A DNA stretch of 64,000 nt, taken from positions 1 through 64,000 of the forward strand of contig NZ_JALJXJ010000006.1 of assembly GCF_024170005.1 (NCBI RefSeq), given 5' to 3'. The notes below the pieces were generated by a model. The model was not told the origin of the DNA. It worked only from the letters and a program-made list of their open reading frames with translations, and made no database searches. Numbering within the stretch: the stretch's first letter is position 1; each line of letters begins with the position of its first letter. The position numbers and the translations under genes were made by a program. Of this stretch, positions 8,872 through 16,261 are shown piece after piece. Origin of the DNA: Azospirillum lipoferum (lineage in GTDB: Bacteria; Pseudomonadota; Alphaproteobacteria; Azospirillales; Azospirillaceae).

Positions 8872-8899
8872 TGACTGGAGCGACAGTTTTGGTTCCCGT

Positions 8900-8974
8900 G
8901 GTCTCGTAGCTCAGCGGGAGAGCACTACGTTGACATCGTAGGGGTCACTGGTTCAATCCCAGTCGGGACCACCA
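8900..8974 (+). tRNA. tRNA-Val (anticodon GAC)
   Basis: A 75-base tRNA with acceptor stem GGTCTCG/CGGGACC, anticodon stem CTACG/CGTAG around loop TTGACAT giving anticodon GAC, discriminator A and encoded CCA. It is the last gene of the tRNA cluster. Confidence 0.97.
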
Positions 8975-8979
8975 TTCAT

Positions 8980-9013
8980 GAAGGCCGCCAACCGGAACGG
9001 GTTGGCGGCCTTC
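8980..9013. terminator. Strong hairpin after the tRNA cluster
   Basis: A perfect 14-bp inverted repeat (8980-8993 with 9000-9013, loop GGAACG) begins 5 bases after tRNA-Val. It has no long T-run, but position and stability fit termination of the tRNA transcript and possibly of the convergent lipoprotein gene. Confidence 0.65.
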
Positions 9014-9111
9014 GCCATTTCGGGGCTTCTGCGGGATCTCCTTCAGAATGTTCCTATCGGCCCCCTGTCGGAACGTCGCTGCCGTGCCGCATCAGGCAGC
9101 CCACTCCCCTC

Positions 9112-9570
9112 TCAAATCGCCGCGGGCGGCCTGAGTTGGTTCGGCCCGACCTGAATCGGCCCGCCGGCGACGGGAGGCGGCGCCGGCAGCGACCGCAGCG
9201 ACGCCTGGGCGGCTTCGCGCAGCGGCGTAAACCTGTCGGCCGGAAAACGGCGGATCAGCATCTGGTAGGACGCGCGCGCCACCTCCGGGCAGTTCAGAAT
9301 CCGGAACTGGTCGCCCTGGCGCAGCAGGACGGCGGCCTCGTCGGTCATCGGATGGCCGGCGATGGAGGACGCGACTCCGTACCACCGCCCATAGGCCGAC
9401 CACAGGTCGCGCACCGCATCGCCGTCGCATTGGCCGGCGGTCAGCGCTTTTTCAAGGGCTTGGCGGTAATCGCTGTCGGGGGCCTGCGACAGTTGCGCGC
9501 AGCCCCCCAGGACGAGCAGGCCAAAAGCGGCCGTGGCCGCCGCAAGGACGGACGCCTTCGTTCCGGACAT
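9112..9570 (-). CDS. Small lipoprotein of unknown function
   Basis: The 152-residue product starts with a lipoprotein signal peptide ending in the lipobox Leu-Gly-Gly-Cys (Cys near residue 24), so it should be lipid-anchored in the envelope. The remainder is helical, with two further cysteines (in GQCDGDA and LNCPEVA) that could form a disulfide, and a Pro/Gly-rich tail. It has no recognisable catalytic motif. GAGGAGG lies 6 bases before the ATG, so the start is well supported. It is transcribed towards the tRNA cluster and divergently from the CtrA-like regulator, sharing an AT-rich upstream region, so the two may be co-controlled. Confidence 0.75.
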   Translation of the reverse strand: MSGTKASVLAAATAAFGLLVLGGCAQLSQAPDSDYRQALEKALTAGQCDGDAVRDLWSAYGRWYGVASSIAGHPMTDEAAVLLRQGDQFRILNCPEVARASYQMLIRRFPADRFTPLREAAQASLRSLPAPPPVAGGPIQVGPNQLRPPAAI

Positions 9571-9958
9571 GGAACCTCCTCAAACACGGATGCCCGGCGA
9601 CCGTAGGACAGCAGGGTTAAACCAGCGTTCATGTTTGTAAGCGCTGGTTTTCCATCTCATCACTGCCGTTAACCATAGATGGCGAACGAATTAATGGTTG
9701 TTTGTGACGATCATTCGAAATTCACAGCGACTTTCCAAGTAAAACCCCACATGAATAAAAATTTATCCAGTCTTTAGTCGAACGAAACCATTAAAGCTAC
9801 GTAAAACCGGGGTTATACCTATGTCTATCCGGGTACCCCAATCTGTTGACACATCGCCTTTCGATAGGTTCTTTTGGGGCTGTGATAAGCATGTGACCTG
9901 AGCGCAATTGCGTAAAAATCAATGCTTTATCTGCGCTTGCTCGACAATGGAGAATCCA
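9571..9958. promoter_or_regulatory. AT-rich divergent control region
   Basis: This 388-base stretch between the lipoprotein and regulator genes is far more AT-rich than its surroundings. It holds a hairpin AAACCAGCG/CGCTGGTTT (9619-9627 with 9642-9650), AACCAT (9671-9676) inverted as ATGGTT (9694-9699), a further AACCATTAAA near 9787, and a -35-like TTGACA (9846-9851) with a poor -10. The repeated AACCAT elements could be regulator-binding sites. No small gene is visible. Confidence 0.45.
9791..9808 (+). promoter_or_regulatory. CtrA-like box upstream of the response regulator
   Basis: TTAA (9791-9794), seven bases, then TAAAACC (9802-9808). The CtrA consensus is TTAA-N7-TTAA, so this has one mismatch. 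Related boxes precede flagellin, flgB and flhA in this window. Assignment is inference. Confidence 0.35.
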
Positions 9959-10783
9959 ATGCAGGCTTTGCTGATTGAGCCAGCCGATCTGATCGCCGAA
10001 GCCATCGGCAAGCAACTCGCCCTGTGCAAGGTTAACCATGACCGCCTGGACCTGAATGGCCTGCGCGATCTGGTGGGTGGGAATGGCTCCGTCGACATCG
10101 CGCATGACGCGATCATCATCGGCGACGTCGGCGATACCGAAGCCTGCGTCGCCATGCTGCGCGCCCGCAACGTGACCGCCGCGATCATCTGCCTGATCGA
10201 GCGCCGTTGCGCCAACACCACCGCCGGTATCCTGCGGGCAGGCGCCGACGACGTGCTGGTGAAGCCGGTGATCAGCACCGAGATCCGGGCCCGGCTGGAG
10301 GCGATCCGCCGCCGCTCCTACGGGCTGACCAGCAATGCGGTGACGGTCGGCCGCCTGACCGTCTTCCTCGACGGCCGCGACCCGGAGGTGGACGGCGAAC
10401 GCCTGCGCCTCAGCCAGCGGGAACACGCGATCCTGTCGGTGCTGGCCCTCAACCACCGCCGGGTGGTGTCGAAGGAGCACATCTACGAAGAGGTCTACGG
10501 CCTGTCCGGCTCCGACCCGCTCGACAAGGTGATCGACGTCTATATCTGCAAGCTGCGCAAGAAGATCGACACGGCGACCGGCGGCGGCCGCTACATCGAG
10601 ACGGTCTATGGCCGCGGCTACAAGTTCGAGGCGCCTCCCGACCATGTCGCCCCCGACCGCGCCCAGCTGATGCTGGACCGCTGGTCGAACGCCGGCGCCC
10701 TGGCCGCCCCCCGCGTGCCCTTCATCCCGCCGGTGGTGCCCCGTGCCGCCGTCCGCGCCCCCATCCGCGCCGTCGGGCGCTGA
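9959..10783 (+). CDS. CtrA-like winged-helix regulator with degenerate receiver domain
   Basis: The 274-residue product has a receiver-like domain (about 1-115) and an OmpR/CtrA-type winged helix (about 120-225) followed by a Pro/Arg-rich tail. The output part is strikingly CtrA-like (IDVYICKLRKKID). In the receiver, the acidic pair expected after the first strand reads LLIEPAD, and the phospho-acceptor region reads IIIGDVGDT rather than a canonical LLDLNLP, while the lysine strand VKP is kept. Phosphorylation may therefore be absent or altered. ATG 9959 is chosen for the TGGAG just upstream and because it starts the first beta strand. It lies about 200 bases before flagellin, so a role in flagellar gene control (compare Rem of Sinorhizobium) is plausible but inferred. 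Confidence 0.8.
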   Translation: MQALLIEPADLIAEAIGKQLALCKVNHDRLDLNGLRDLVGGNGSVDIAHDAIIIGDVGDTEACVAMLRARNVTAAIICLIERRCANTTAGILRAGADDVLVKPVISTEIRARLEAIRRRSYGLTSNAVTVGRLTVFLDGRDPEVDGERLRLSQREHAILSVLALNHRRVVSKEHIYEEVYGLSGSDPLDKVIDVYICKLRKKIDTATGGGRYIETVYGRGYKFEAPPDHVAPDRAQLMLDRWSNAGALAAPRVPFIPPVVPRAAVRAPIRAVGR

Positions 10784-10848
10784 CCGCCTGTCGCTGATCG
10801 TCCGCCGAATATACCGTCCGCCCCGAACGTCCCAAACGCCCCTGATTT

Positions 10849-10866
10849 TTTACCCCGGCTTAAACC
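10849..10866 (+). promoter_or_regulatory. CtrA-like box upstream of flagellin
   Basis: TTTA (10849-10852), seven bases, then TTAAACC (10860-10866), about 115 bases before the flagellin ATG. It has one mismatch to TTAA-N7-TTAA. No convincing sigma28 promoter was found in the 197-base gap, so this box is the best regulatory candidate there. Confidence 0.35.
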
Positions 10867-10980
10867 GGCCCGGTCATCCTCGAATTCGCCGCTCGCGCCC
10901 CCGCATTGAAGATCGGGATGGCCGGCGTGAATGGCCCCGGCGTCAGAAAGGCGCCATGCATCTCGCGAATGGAGATACCC

Positions 10981-12225
10981 ATGGCCTCGATTCTGACCAA
11001 TGCCTCGGCAATGACCGCCCTGCAGACGCTGCGTCACGTCACCGGTGACCTGGCGACCACGCAGGACCGCATCTCGACCGGTCTGAAGGTCAACAACGCC
11101 AAGGACAACGCCGCCTACTGGTCGATCGCCACCACCATGAAGGCCGACGTCGCCGGCTTCAAGGCGGTCAAGGAGTCGCTGGAACTCGGCTCCGGCACCA
11201 CCAACACCGCGTCGGTGGCCGCCAAGAACATCGTCGAGAACCTGCAGACGCTGAAGGCCCGCGTCATCGCCGGCCAGACCAATGGCGTCGACAAGTCGCT
11301 GATCCAGAACGACGTCGACCAGCTGGTGAAGCTGATCAAGGGTGCCGCCGCCGACGCGTCCTTCAACGGCGACAACCTGCTGCGCGTCACCTATTCCAAC
11401 GACGGCACCGCCAAGGACAAGAACGTCTCGATCCTGGCCTCGCTGAGCCGCAGCGACGGCACGGTCGATCCCAGCTACATCGATTTCCAGCGCCAGGACA
11501 TGCGCGTGGAATCGATCGTCGGCAAGGCCACCATCGAGCAGCAGGTCGATTCGACCAACGCCAAGAAGGCGTCGATCGACCTCAAGTTCGGCGCCCCCGG
11601 CGAGACCTTCATCGACGGCCAGAATCTCGGCCTCGGCGCCGTCACCCTGACCATCACCAAGGAAAACGGCACCAAGACCGACGTGTCGGTCGACTTGTCG
11701 GCGCAGCTCTACGACACCGACCTCGCCACCACCCAGGGCAACATCGCCACGGCGATCAACACCGCCCTGACCGCCGCCGGCGGTGACTTCCAGGTCGCCT
11801 TCACCGGCGACAATCTGGCCTTCACCGACCAGGACGTGAACGCCGACGGCAACTTCACCGCCCAGGTGTCCGGCCTGTGGGTCGGCTCCAAGGAAAGCGA
11901 CGCCTTCGGCGGCCTCGCCGACCTGACCCAGGTCGACGTGGTCAACAACTCCAAGAAGTCGCTGGAAGTCATCAACAAGCTGCTCGACAGCGCCATCGGC
12001 AAGGCGTCGGTCATCGGCTCCATCGAGAACCGCGTGTCGGTGCAGAACGACTTCGTGTCGAAGCTGACGGACTCGATGAACAAGGGCATCGGCGCCCTGG
12101 TCGACGCCGACATGAACGAGGAATCGAGCCGCCTGCAGGCCCTCCAGGTCCAGCAGCAGCTCGCGACCCAGGCTCTGTCGATCGCCAACCAGGGTCCGCA
12201 GAACATCCTGTCGCTGTTCCGCTAA
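10981..12225 (+). CDS. Flagellin, filament subunit
   Basis: The 414-residue protein has the conserved flagellin N-terminal D0/D1 region (starting MASILTNASAMTAL, then RISTGLKVNNAKDNAAYWSI), a variable central part and the C-terminal D0/D1 region ending in NILSLFR. It polymerises outside the cell into the filament after export by the flagellar type III apparatus. The start at 10981 is placed by homology and by GGAGATA 4 bases upstream; the frame is open further upstream but lacks flagellin character. At about 43 kDa it is closer in size to alphaproteobacterial lateral (Laf1-type) than to very large polar flagellins of Azospirillum; that assignment is tentative. FlaF and FlbT genes follow. Confidence 0.95.
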   Translation: MASILTNASAMTALQTLRHVTGDLATTQDRISTGLKVNNAKDNAAYWSIATTMKADVAGFKAVKESLELGSGTTNTASVAAKNIVENLQTLKARVIAGQTNGVDKSLIQNDVDQLVKLIKGAAADASFNGDNLLRVTYSNDGTAKDKNVSILASLSRSDGTVDPSYIDFQRQDMRVESIVGKATIEQQVDSTNAKKASIDLKFGAPGETFIDGQNLGLGAVTLTITKENGTKTDVSVDLSAQLYDTDLATTQGNIATAINTALTAAGGDFQVAFTGDNLAFTDQDVNADGNFTAQVSGLWVGSKESDAFGGLADLTQVDVVNNSKKSLEVINKLLDSAIGKASVIGSIENRVSVQNDFVSKLTDSMNKGIGALVDADMNEESSRLQALQVQQQLATQALSIANQGPQNILSLFR

Positions 12226-12236
12226 GTCCCCTGGCG

Positions 12237-12288
12237 GGCGGCGTCATCGTCCAAATTCAGGGCCGAACCCCTGGACGATGGCGCCGCC
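12237..12288. terminator. Long hairpin after flagellin (first of two)
   Basis: A 17-bp stem with one G-U type mismatch joins 12237-12253 to 12272-12288, starting 12 bases after the stop. It is expected to stabilise the flagellin mRNA 3' end or reduce read-through into flaF. Confidence 0.6.
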
Positions 12289-12290
12289 CC

Positions 12291-12344
12291 GTCGGCGATG
12301 CCCGTTCCTCCCGCCCGCGGCAACCCGGAGCGGGCATCGCCGAC
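12291..12344. terminator. Second hairpin after flagellin
   Basis: A perfect 14-bp stem (12291-12304 with 12331-12344) with a 26-base loop directly follows the first hairpin. Neither has a T-run. A third small stem, TTCAGACG/CGTCTGAA (12378-12397), lies closer to flaF. Confidence 0.6.
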
Positions 12345-12444
12345 GGCCATCCCCGTCCGTCACCCGAGTGCGATCGGTTCAGACGGAATCGTCTGAAACG
12401 TGAATCGCACGAAAAATTAAAAGACCCACCGCAGGGGTGCGCCC

Positions 12445-12864
12445 ATGAGCATCGCCGCCTATCACCAGACCATCGCCGAGTGCGACGATCCGCGAAAGAT
12501 CGAGTACCGGGTGTTCCTGCGGATCACCCTGGCGCTGGAGAACAACCGCAGCGCCGACTGGCGCTCCGCCGCGCTGAAGGACGCGCTGTGGCGGAACCTG
12601 GAGCTGTGGAACACCCTGCGCGCCGACCTGCTGGAGGACGGCAACGCCCTGCCGGAGGCGTTGCGCGCCGGTCTGGTCTCGCTGTCCTTCGCGGTGAACC
12701 GCAACACCCAGCGGGTCCTGCGCGGCGAAGGCGGCATCGACCTTCTGCTCCACATCAACCGGTCGGTGATGCAGGGCCTGCAAGGGGCGGCCCAGGGGGC
12801 GGCCCAGGAGGCGGTGCAGCCCGCGCGGGAACTGGCGACGGAGGAATTGTCCTATGGCACTTAA
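12445..12864 (+). CDS. flaF: Flagellar biosynthesis regulator FlaF
   Basis: The 139-residue protein matches the FlaF family of alphaproteobacteria: an all-helical small cytoplasmic protein with the typical segments IEYRVFLRITLALE (about 20-33) and LRAGLVSLSFAVNRNTQ near residue 75. In Caulobacter and relatives FlaF promotes flagellin synthesis and secretion, working against FlbT. Its 3' end overlaps flbT by 11 bases, a coupling common in this order. The alanine/glutamine-rich stretch before the C-terminus (GLQGAAQGAAQEAVQ) is a low-complexity repeat not needed for the fold. Confidence 0.9.
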   Translation: MSIAAYHQTIAECDDPRKIEYRVFLRITLALENNRSADWRSAALKDALWRNLELWNTLRADLLEDGNALPEALRAGLVSLSFAVNRNTQRVLRGEGGIDLLLHINRSVMQGLQGAAQGAAQEAVQPARELATEELSYGT

Positions 12865-13327
12865 GCTGCGCCTGAAGCCGTGCGAGCGGGTGGTGATCAA
12901 CGGCTGCGTCGTGCAGAACGAGAACCGCCGCTACACCCTGACGATCTCCAACTTCGCCCAGATCATCCGCGGCAGCGACATCCTTCAGGAAGAGGATGCG
13001 GTGACCCCGGTGCGCCGCGCCTATTTCCTGATCCAGAGCATGCTGCTTGATCCCGAGGTCGCCGCCAATGGCAGCGGTGCGGCGGCGGCGATGATGGCGC
13101 AGCTCTACACCACCTTCGTCCGGGCCGACATGCAGGACCGCATCGCCCGCGCCATGGGCCATATCGGCGAGCGCGATTATTACAAGGCGCTGTCCGCCCT
13201 GCGCCCGGTGATGGAGTATGAAGCCACGCTGCTGTCGGCGGCTCCGTCCGCTCCGGCGCCGTCTTTTCAGACGGATGGCGTCGGTCATCAAGCGGGCCGG
13301 CATCCGGGCCAATATCCGGGAGGTTGA
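12854..13327 (+). CDS. flbT: Flagellin mRNA regulator FlbT
   Basis: The 157-residue product fits FlbT: N-terminal MALKLRLKPCERVVINGCVV, a central helix with LIQSMLLDP (about 54-62) and a helical region ending in YYKALSALRPVMEYE. In Caulobacter, FlbT binds the 5' untranslated leader of flagellin mRNA and destabilises it until basal-body assembly is complete. GGAGGAA lies 8 bases upstream inside flaF. The C-terminal 35 residues (His/Gly/Pro-rich) are not conserved in the family and may be a neutral extension. Confidence 0.9.
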   Translation: MALKLRLKPCERVVINGCVVQNENRRYTLTISNFAQIIRGSDILQEEDAVTPVRRAYFLIQSMLLDPEVAANGSGAAAAMMAQLYTTFVRADMQDRIARAMGHIGERDYYKALSALRPVMEYEATLLSAAPSAPAPSFQTDGVGHQAGRHPGQYPGG

Positions 13328-13331
13328 CGCC

Positions 13332-13712
13332 ATGCCCACCCCCGTCACCGGCGTGACCGGCCCGTCCGGCGAGCGGTCGACCGCCAGCGCCGACATCATC
13401 GCCGAGGCGCGCCAGCGCCAGGCCGACCGTCTCCGCGCCGCGCAGGCCGAAACGGCCAATCCGGCCGATGTGGTGGAACCCGCCAGGAAGTCCGATGCCG
13501 CGGAGGCGGAGGCGAAGCGGCATGCTTCCCAGCCCTACCGCGTCACCCTCGCGCCGGGAACCTCCCGGCTCTACACCGAGGTGCTCGACACCGCGACGGG
13601 GGAAGTCATCATGCGCATCCCCGCCGGCTATGGGTCGGAGACCGATGCGGCGGACGAGGATCCCGCCATTCCGCGCGACCTCGATGGCAAGACCGGGGAG
13701 GTCCAGGCATGA
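13332..13712 (+). CDS. FlaG-like flagellar cluster protein
   Basis: The 126-residue protein has a long charged, helical N-terminal part and a C-terminal beta region that includes SRLYTEVLDTATGEVIMRIP (about 79-98). This pattern (a strand, then Asp-x-x-Thr-Gly-Glu-Val-Ile-x-x-Ile-Pro) is typical of FlaG-family proteins, which in other bacteria influence filament length. GGGAGG precedes the ATG by about 9 bases. It begins 5 bases after flbT and its stop overlaps the next gene by ATGA. The function is inferred from this resemblance and context. Confidence 0.65.
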   Translation: MPTPVTGVTGPSGERSTASADIIAEARQRQADRLRAAQAETANPADVVEPARKSDAAEAEAKRHASQPYRVTLAPGTSRLYTEVLDTATGEVIMRIPAGYGSETDAADEDPAIPRDLDGKTGEVQA

Positions 13713-14500
13713 CGACGCTCGTCGATCTGCGCATGGTCAACAGGAACCACGACCGCTACGAACAGGCGATCCGCAGCCGCCCGGCGGTTCAGCGCGCCAT
13801 CACCTACTTCCAGGACAACATCGGCAAGATCACCAGCACCGAAGACTTCATGAAGGACGACAAGCTCTACCGCTTCGTCCTGGACGCCTTCGATCTCGGC
13901 AGTCAGGCGAAGTCGCGCGGCCTGATCCGCAAGGTGCTGGAGGAAGGCGTCAGCGACCAGTTCTCCACCGCCAACCGGATGAGCGACACCAAGTTCCGCG
14001 AGATGGCGAAGGTCCTGGGATTCGCCGAGAACAAGGGTGAGAACCTGAAGAACCCGGCCGTCGTCCAGGCCATCGTCGACCGCTACGTCGCCGTGACGCT
14101 GGAGGTCGAATCGGAGGACAGCAATCCGGCGGTGCGCCTCGGCCTCTATTTCCAGCGGCGGTCGGCGAACATCGGCAACTGGTATCAGGTGATGGCCGAC
14201 AACGCCCTGCGCAAGGTGGTCTACACGGCATTGGGGCTGCCCGAGCAGACGGCGCTGCTGGACGTCGACAAGCAGAAGGCGCTGCTGGAAAAGCGGATGG
14301 ACATCGCCGACCTGAAGAAGCCGGACAAGGTCGCCAAGCTGCTCGACCGTTTCGCCGCGATGTACGACATGCAGAACGGCGATGCCGCCTCGTCTGCCGC
14401 CATGCCGTCGATCGGGCCGATTTCCCGCAACGGGCGGGCCTCGGTCATTTCCATCGATCCGTCCATCACCATGACGCTGATGAAGTTCCCGCGCTTCTGA
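13709..14500 (+). CDS. DUF1217-type flagellar cluster protein
   Basis: The 263-residue protein resembles the DUF1217 family found in flagellar loci of alphaproteobacteria: repeated helical units with the motif AITYFQDNIGKITSTEDFMKD (the first part lies near residue 29), and later a second similar unit with NPAVRLGLYFQRR. No catalytic residues are evident and there is no signal peptide, so a cytoplasmic assembly or export-related role is likely but unproven. Its start overlaps the preceding stop (ATGA) and it is followed 40 bases later by another uncharacterised gene in the same direction, so it probably belongs to the flaF-flbT transcript. Confidence 0.7.
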   Translation: MTTLVDLRMVNRNHDRYEQAIRSRPAVQRAITYFQDNIGKITSTEDFMKDDKLYRFVLDAFDLGSQAKSRGLIRKVLEEGVSDQFSTANRMSDTKFREMAKVLGFAENKGENLKNPAVVQAIVDRYVAVTLEVESEDSNPAVRLGLYFQRRSANIGNWYQVMADNALRKVVYTALGLPEQTALLDVDKQKALLEKRMDIADLKKPDKVAKLLDRFAAMYDMQNGDAASSAAMPSIGPISRNGRASVISIDPSITMTLMKFPRF

Positions 14501-14540
14501 CCGGGCTGCGGGGCTCAACCCAGGCGGGAGGAGTCCAGCC

Positions 14541-15701
14541 GTGCAGCCGCCAGCCGGCCCCGAACAGGACCGCAGGTCCGGTGACTTACAGGACCGCAGG
14601 TCCGGTGACTTACAGGATCGGAAGCCTCGTGACCGCATCCGCCCGCCCGCCACCACCGGCGCCGCCGCGGTGCGCCTGCACGGGGCGTCTTCGGAGGAGG
14701 ATGACGCGCGCGACGCGCTGCACATCCTGCCGCTGTCGATCCTGCCGCTGGAGACGCCGGGGCTGCGCCGGGCGCGGCTGATCAAGAATGTCCGGCTGGA
14801 AACGGTGGCGGAGCTGTTCAACGACGCCCAGACCGGCAGCGGCCAGATCGGCATCAACCAGCTGTCGAAATGCTTCGGCATCGACGGCCCGGAGTTCCGC
14901 CGCGACCTGCGCAAGATCGTGCAGATCGGCGAGGCCGCCAGCTTCGACGTCTACAGCCTGCGGCTGGAGCTGCGCCGCCTGAACATCGACGTGGAGGAAG
15001 CGGGCGCGCTGCGCCTGTCGGCGGCCAAGCGGGCCGAGCTGACCAGCTACATGCGCGTCTTCACCCGGCCGCTGGTAGAGCATGTCTATGGCGTGCAGGG
15101 GGCGGACATCGCCAGCATGGAGGATCTGGTCCGCCTGTTCGCCCAGCCCGATGTCGAGGAGGCGCGGCGCCGGCTTCAGCTGACCGCCGACCGGCTCGAC
15201 ATTCCCTTGCAGGAGATCCCGGCCTTCCTGGAGGAATATGCCGACATCTTCCTGTCGCTGGCCTATTTCAAGCGCTGCCTGGACGACATCGTGCCCGACG
15301 TGCAGGGCTTCCTCGGCTGGATGGCGGAGCTGTATCAGGTCAGCGAGGTGCGCCGCGATGCCCGCCAGGGCCGCATGCTGGACGAGATCGGCCACGACCT
15401 GACCGACATCGCCACCTCGATCACCGGGCGGTTCGAGAGCTTCGACAACCGCTCCCGCGATTTCTGGCGCGACATCAACCCGGAAAGCTTCCGCAGCATC
15501 CGCGACCTGATCGTCACCCATCACCTGACCATCGGCGGCGTGCTGTGCGGGTTGGCGGTGAAGATGAATCTGTGGAAGCACCGCTTCGGCCGCGGCGGCG
15601 GCCCGGTGCGCCGGCTGGAGTTCATCCGCTCGGAAATCCTGCCGGGCCTCGCCCACATCAAGACCATCGAACAGGCGTCGCGCAACAACATGGGCGGGTG
15701 A
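14541..15701 (+). CDS. Uncharacterised protein at the end of the flaF-flbT operon
   Basis: I do not recognise this 386-residue protein. It is mostly alpha-helical, has no transmembrane segment or signal peptide, and has repeated acidic/basic heptad-like stretches in the region about 60-300 that suggest a helical scaffold. The segment LDDIVPDVQGFLGWMAELY (about 250-268) is a candidate conserved core. The N-terminus contains an 8-residue repeat (DRRSGDLQ twice) encoded by a 24-bp tandem duplication. The GTG start is favoured because GGGAGGAG lies about 8 bases upstream. Position after the DUF1217-type gene suggests a motility-linked role. A composite palindromic repeat follows 13 bases after the stop. 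Confidence 0.6.
   Translation: MQPPAGPEQDRRSGDLQDRRSGDLQDRKPRDRIRPPATTGAAAVRLHGASSEEDDARDALHILPLSILPLETPGLRRARLIKNVRLETVAELFNDAQTGSGQIGINQLSKCFGIDGPEFRRDLRKIVQIGEAASFDVYSLRLELRRLNIDVEEAGALRLSAAKRAELTSYMRVFTRPLVEHVYGVQGADIASMEDLVRLFAQPDVEEARRRLQLTADRLDIPLQEIPAFLEEYADIFLSLAYFKRCLDDIVPDVQGFLGWMAELYQVSEVRRDARQGRMLDEIGHDLTDIATSITGRFESFDNRSRDFWRDINPESFRSIRDLIVTHHLTIGGVLCGLAVKMNLWKHRFGRGGGPVRRLEFIRSEILPGLAHIKTIEQASRNNMGG
14564..14611 (+). repeat. 24-bp in-frame tandem duplication near the 5' end of a gene
   Basis: Two identical 24-base units (14564-14587 and 14588-14611), followed by a degenerate start of a third. The period keeps the frame and repeats DRRSGDLQ. Confidence 0.85.
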
Positions 15702-15714
15702 GGCGAGGTGAATT

Positions 15715-15854
15715 CCCCCTCTCCCCCCGGGGAGAGGGTCGGGGTGAGGGGGATGCACAGGGTGGATCCGGTGGGAATCGGGGAGCGCGCAATGCTTGAA
15801 AATCCTCGCTTCGCGCCCCCCTCACCCTAACCCTCTCCCTGGGGGGGAGAGGGG
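15715..15854. repeat. Composite palindromic repeat, 140 bp (copy B)
   Basis: The left palindrome (15717-15726 with 15729-15738) and the right palindrome (15831-15839 with 15845-15853) are outward-facing versions of the same unit. They enclose GTCGGGGTGAGGGGG on the left and CCCCCTCACCCTAACCC on the right. Between them is a core of about 60 bases, which is closely matched at 50.6-50.7 kb. The layout is that of a BIME-like or MITE-like element, without coding capacity. Confidence 0.85.
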
Positions 15855-16261
15855 ATACTCCCCGGAAAAATCGTCCCCGCGCCCTTGTTTCAAGCGCCGA
15901 AACCCACATCTATTCGATGTACCGGCGGCGACGCCGTATCATAGTGCGATCCCGCGTGACGAGGCCCCCCTTCCCGGCCGGCGCGGCAACTCCGGTGACT
16001 TCCCTTGATCTAAGTTCCCCGCTTTGGCGCCCTGCCTCGGGTGCGCCGACGCTCTCCTCTCCGGCTCCGTGACGCGCAGGCCGCCGCGACCCTCCCCCCG
16101 TGCCGTGGCGCCGCCGGTGGGGCCGGAGAGGATCCTCTTTTCCCAAATTCCAGAGCTTTGCATCCGCGAGCGATGCACGCACGCCGGCAGCGTCGAATGC
16201 CGGCCTTCACAAAACCGAACCACCGGACCGGTGCTGATCCCGGGCCGATACAAGGAACCTC
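15855..16261. other. Gene-free stretch upstream of hflX
   Basis: About 400 bases between the composite repeat and hflX. Open frames here are short and have poor codon character. I see no RNA gene or convincing promoter. In many proteobacteria hfq precedes hflX; it does not do so here. Confidence 0.5.

Noticed and set aside
15715..15854. Copy B as an insertion sequence
   Set aside because: It is 140 bp, has no open frame and no obvious target duplication; it is better described as a palindromic repeat element.
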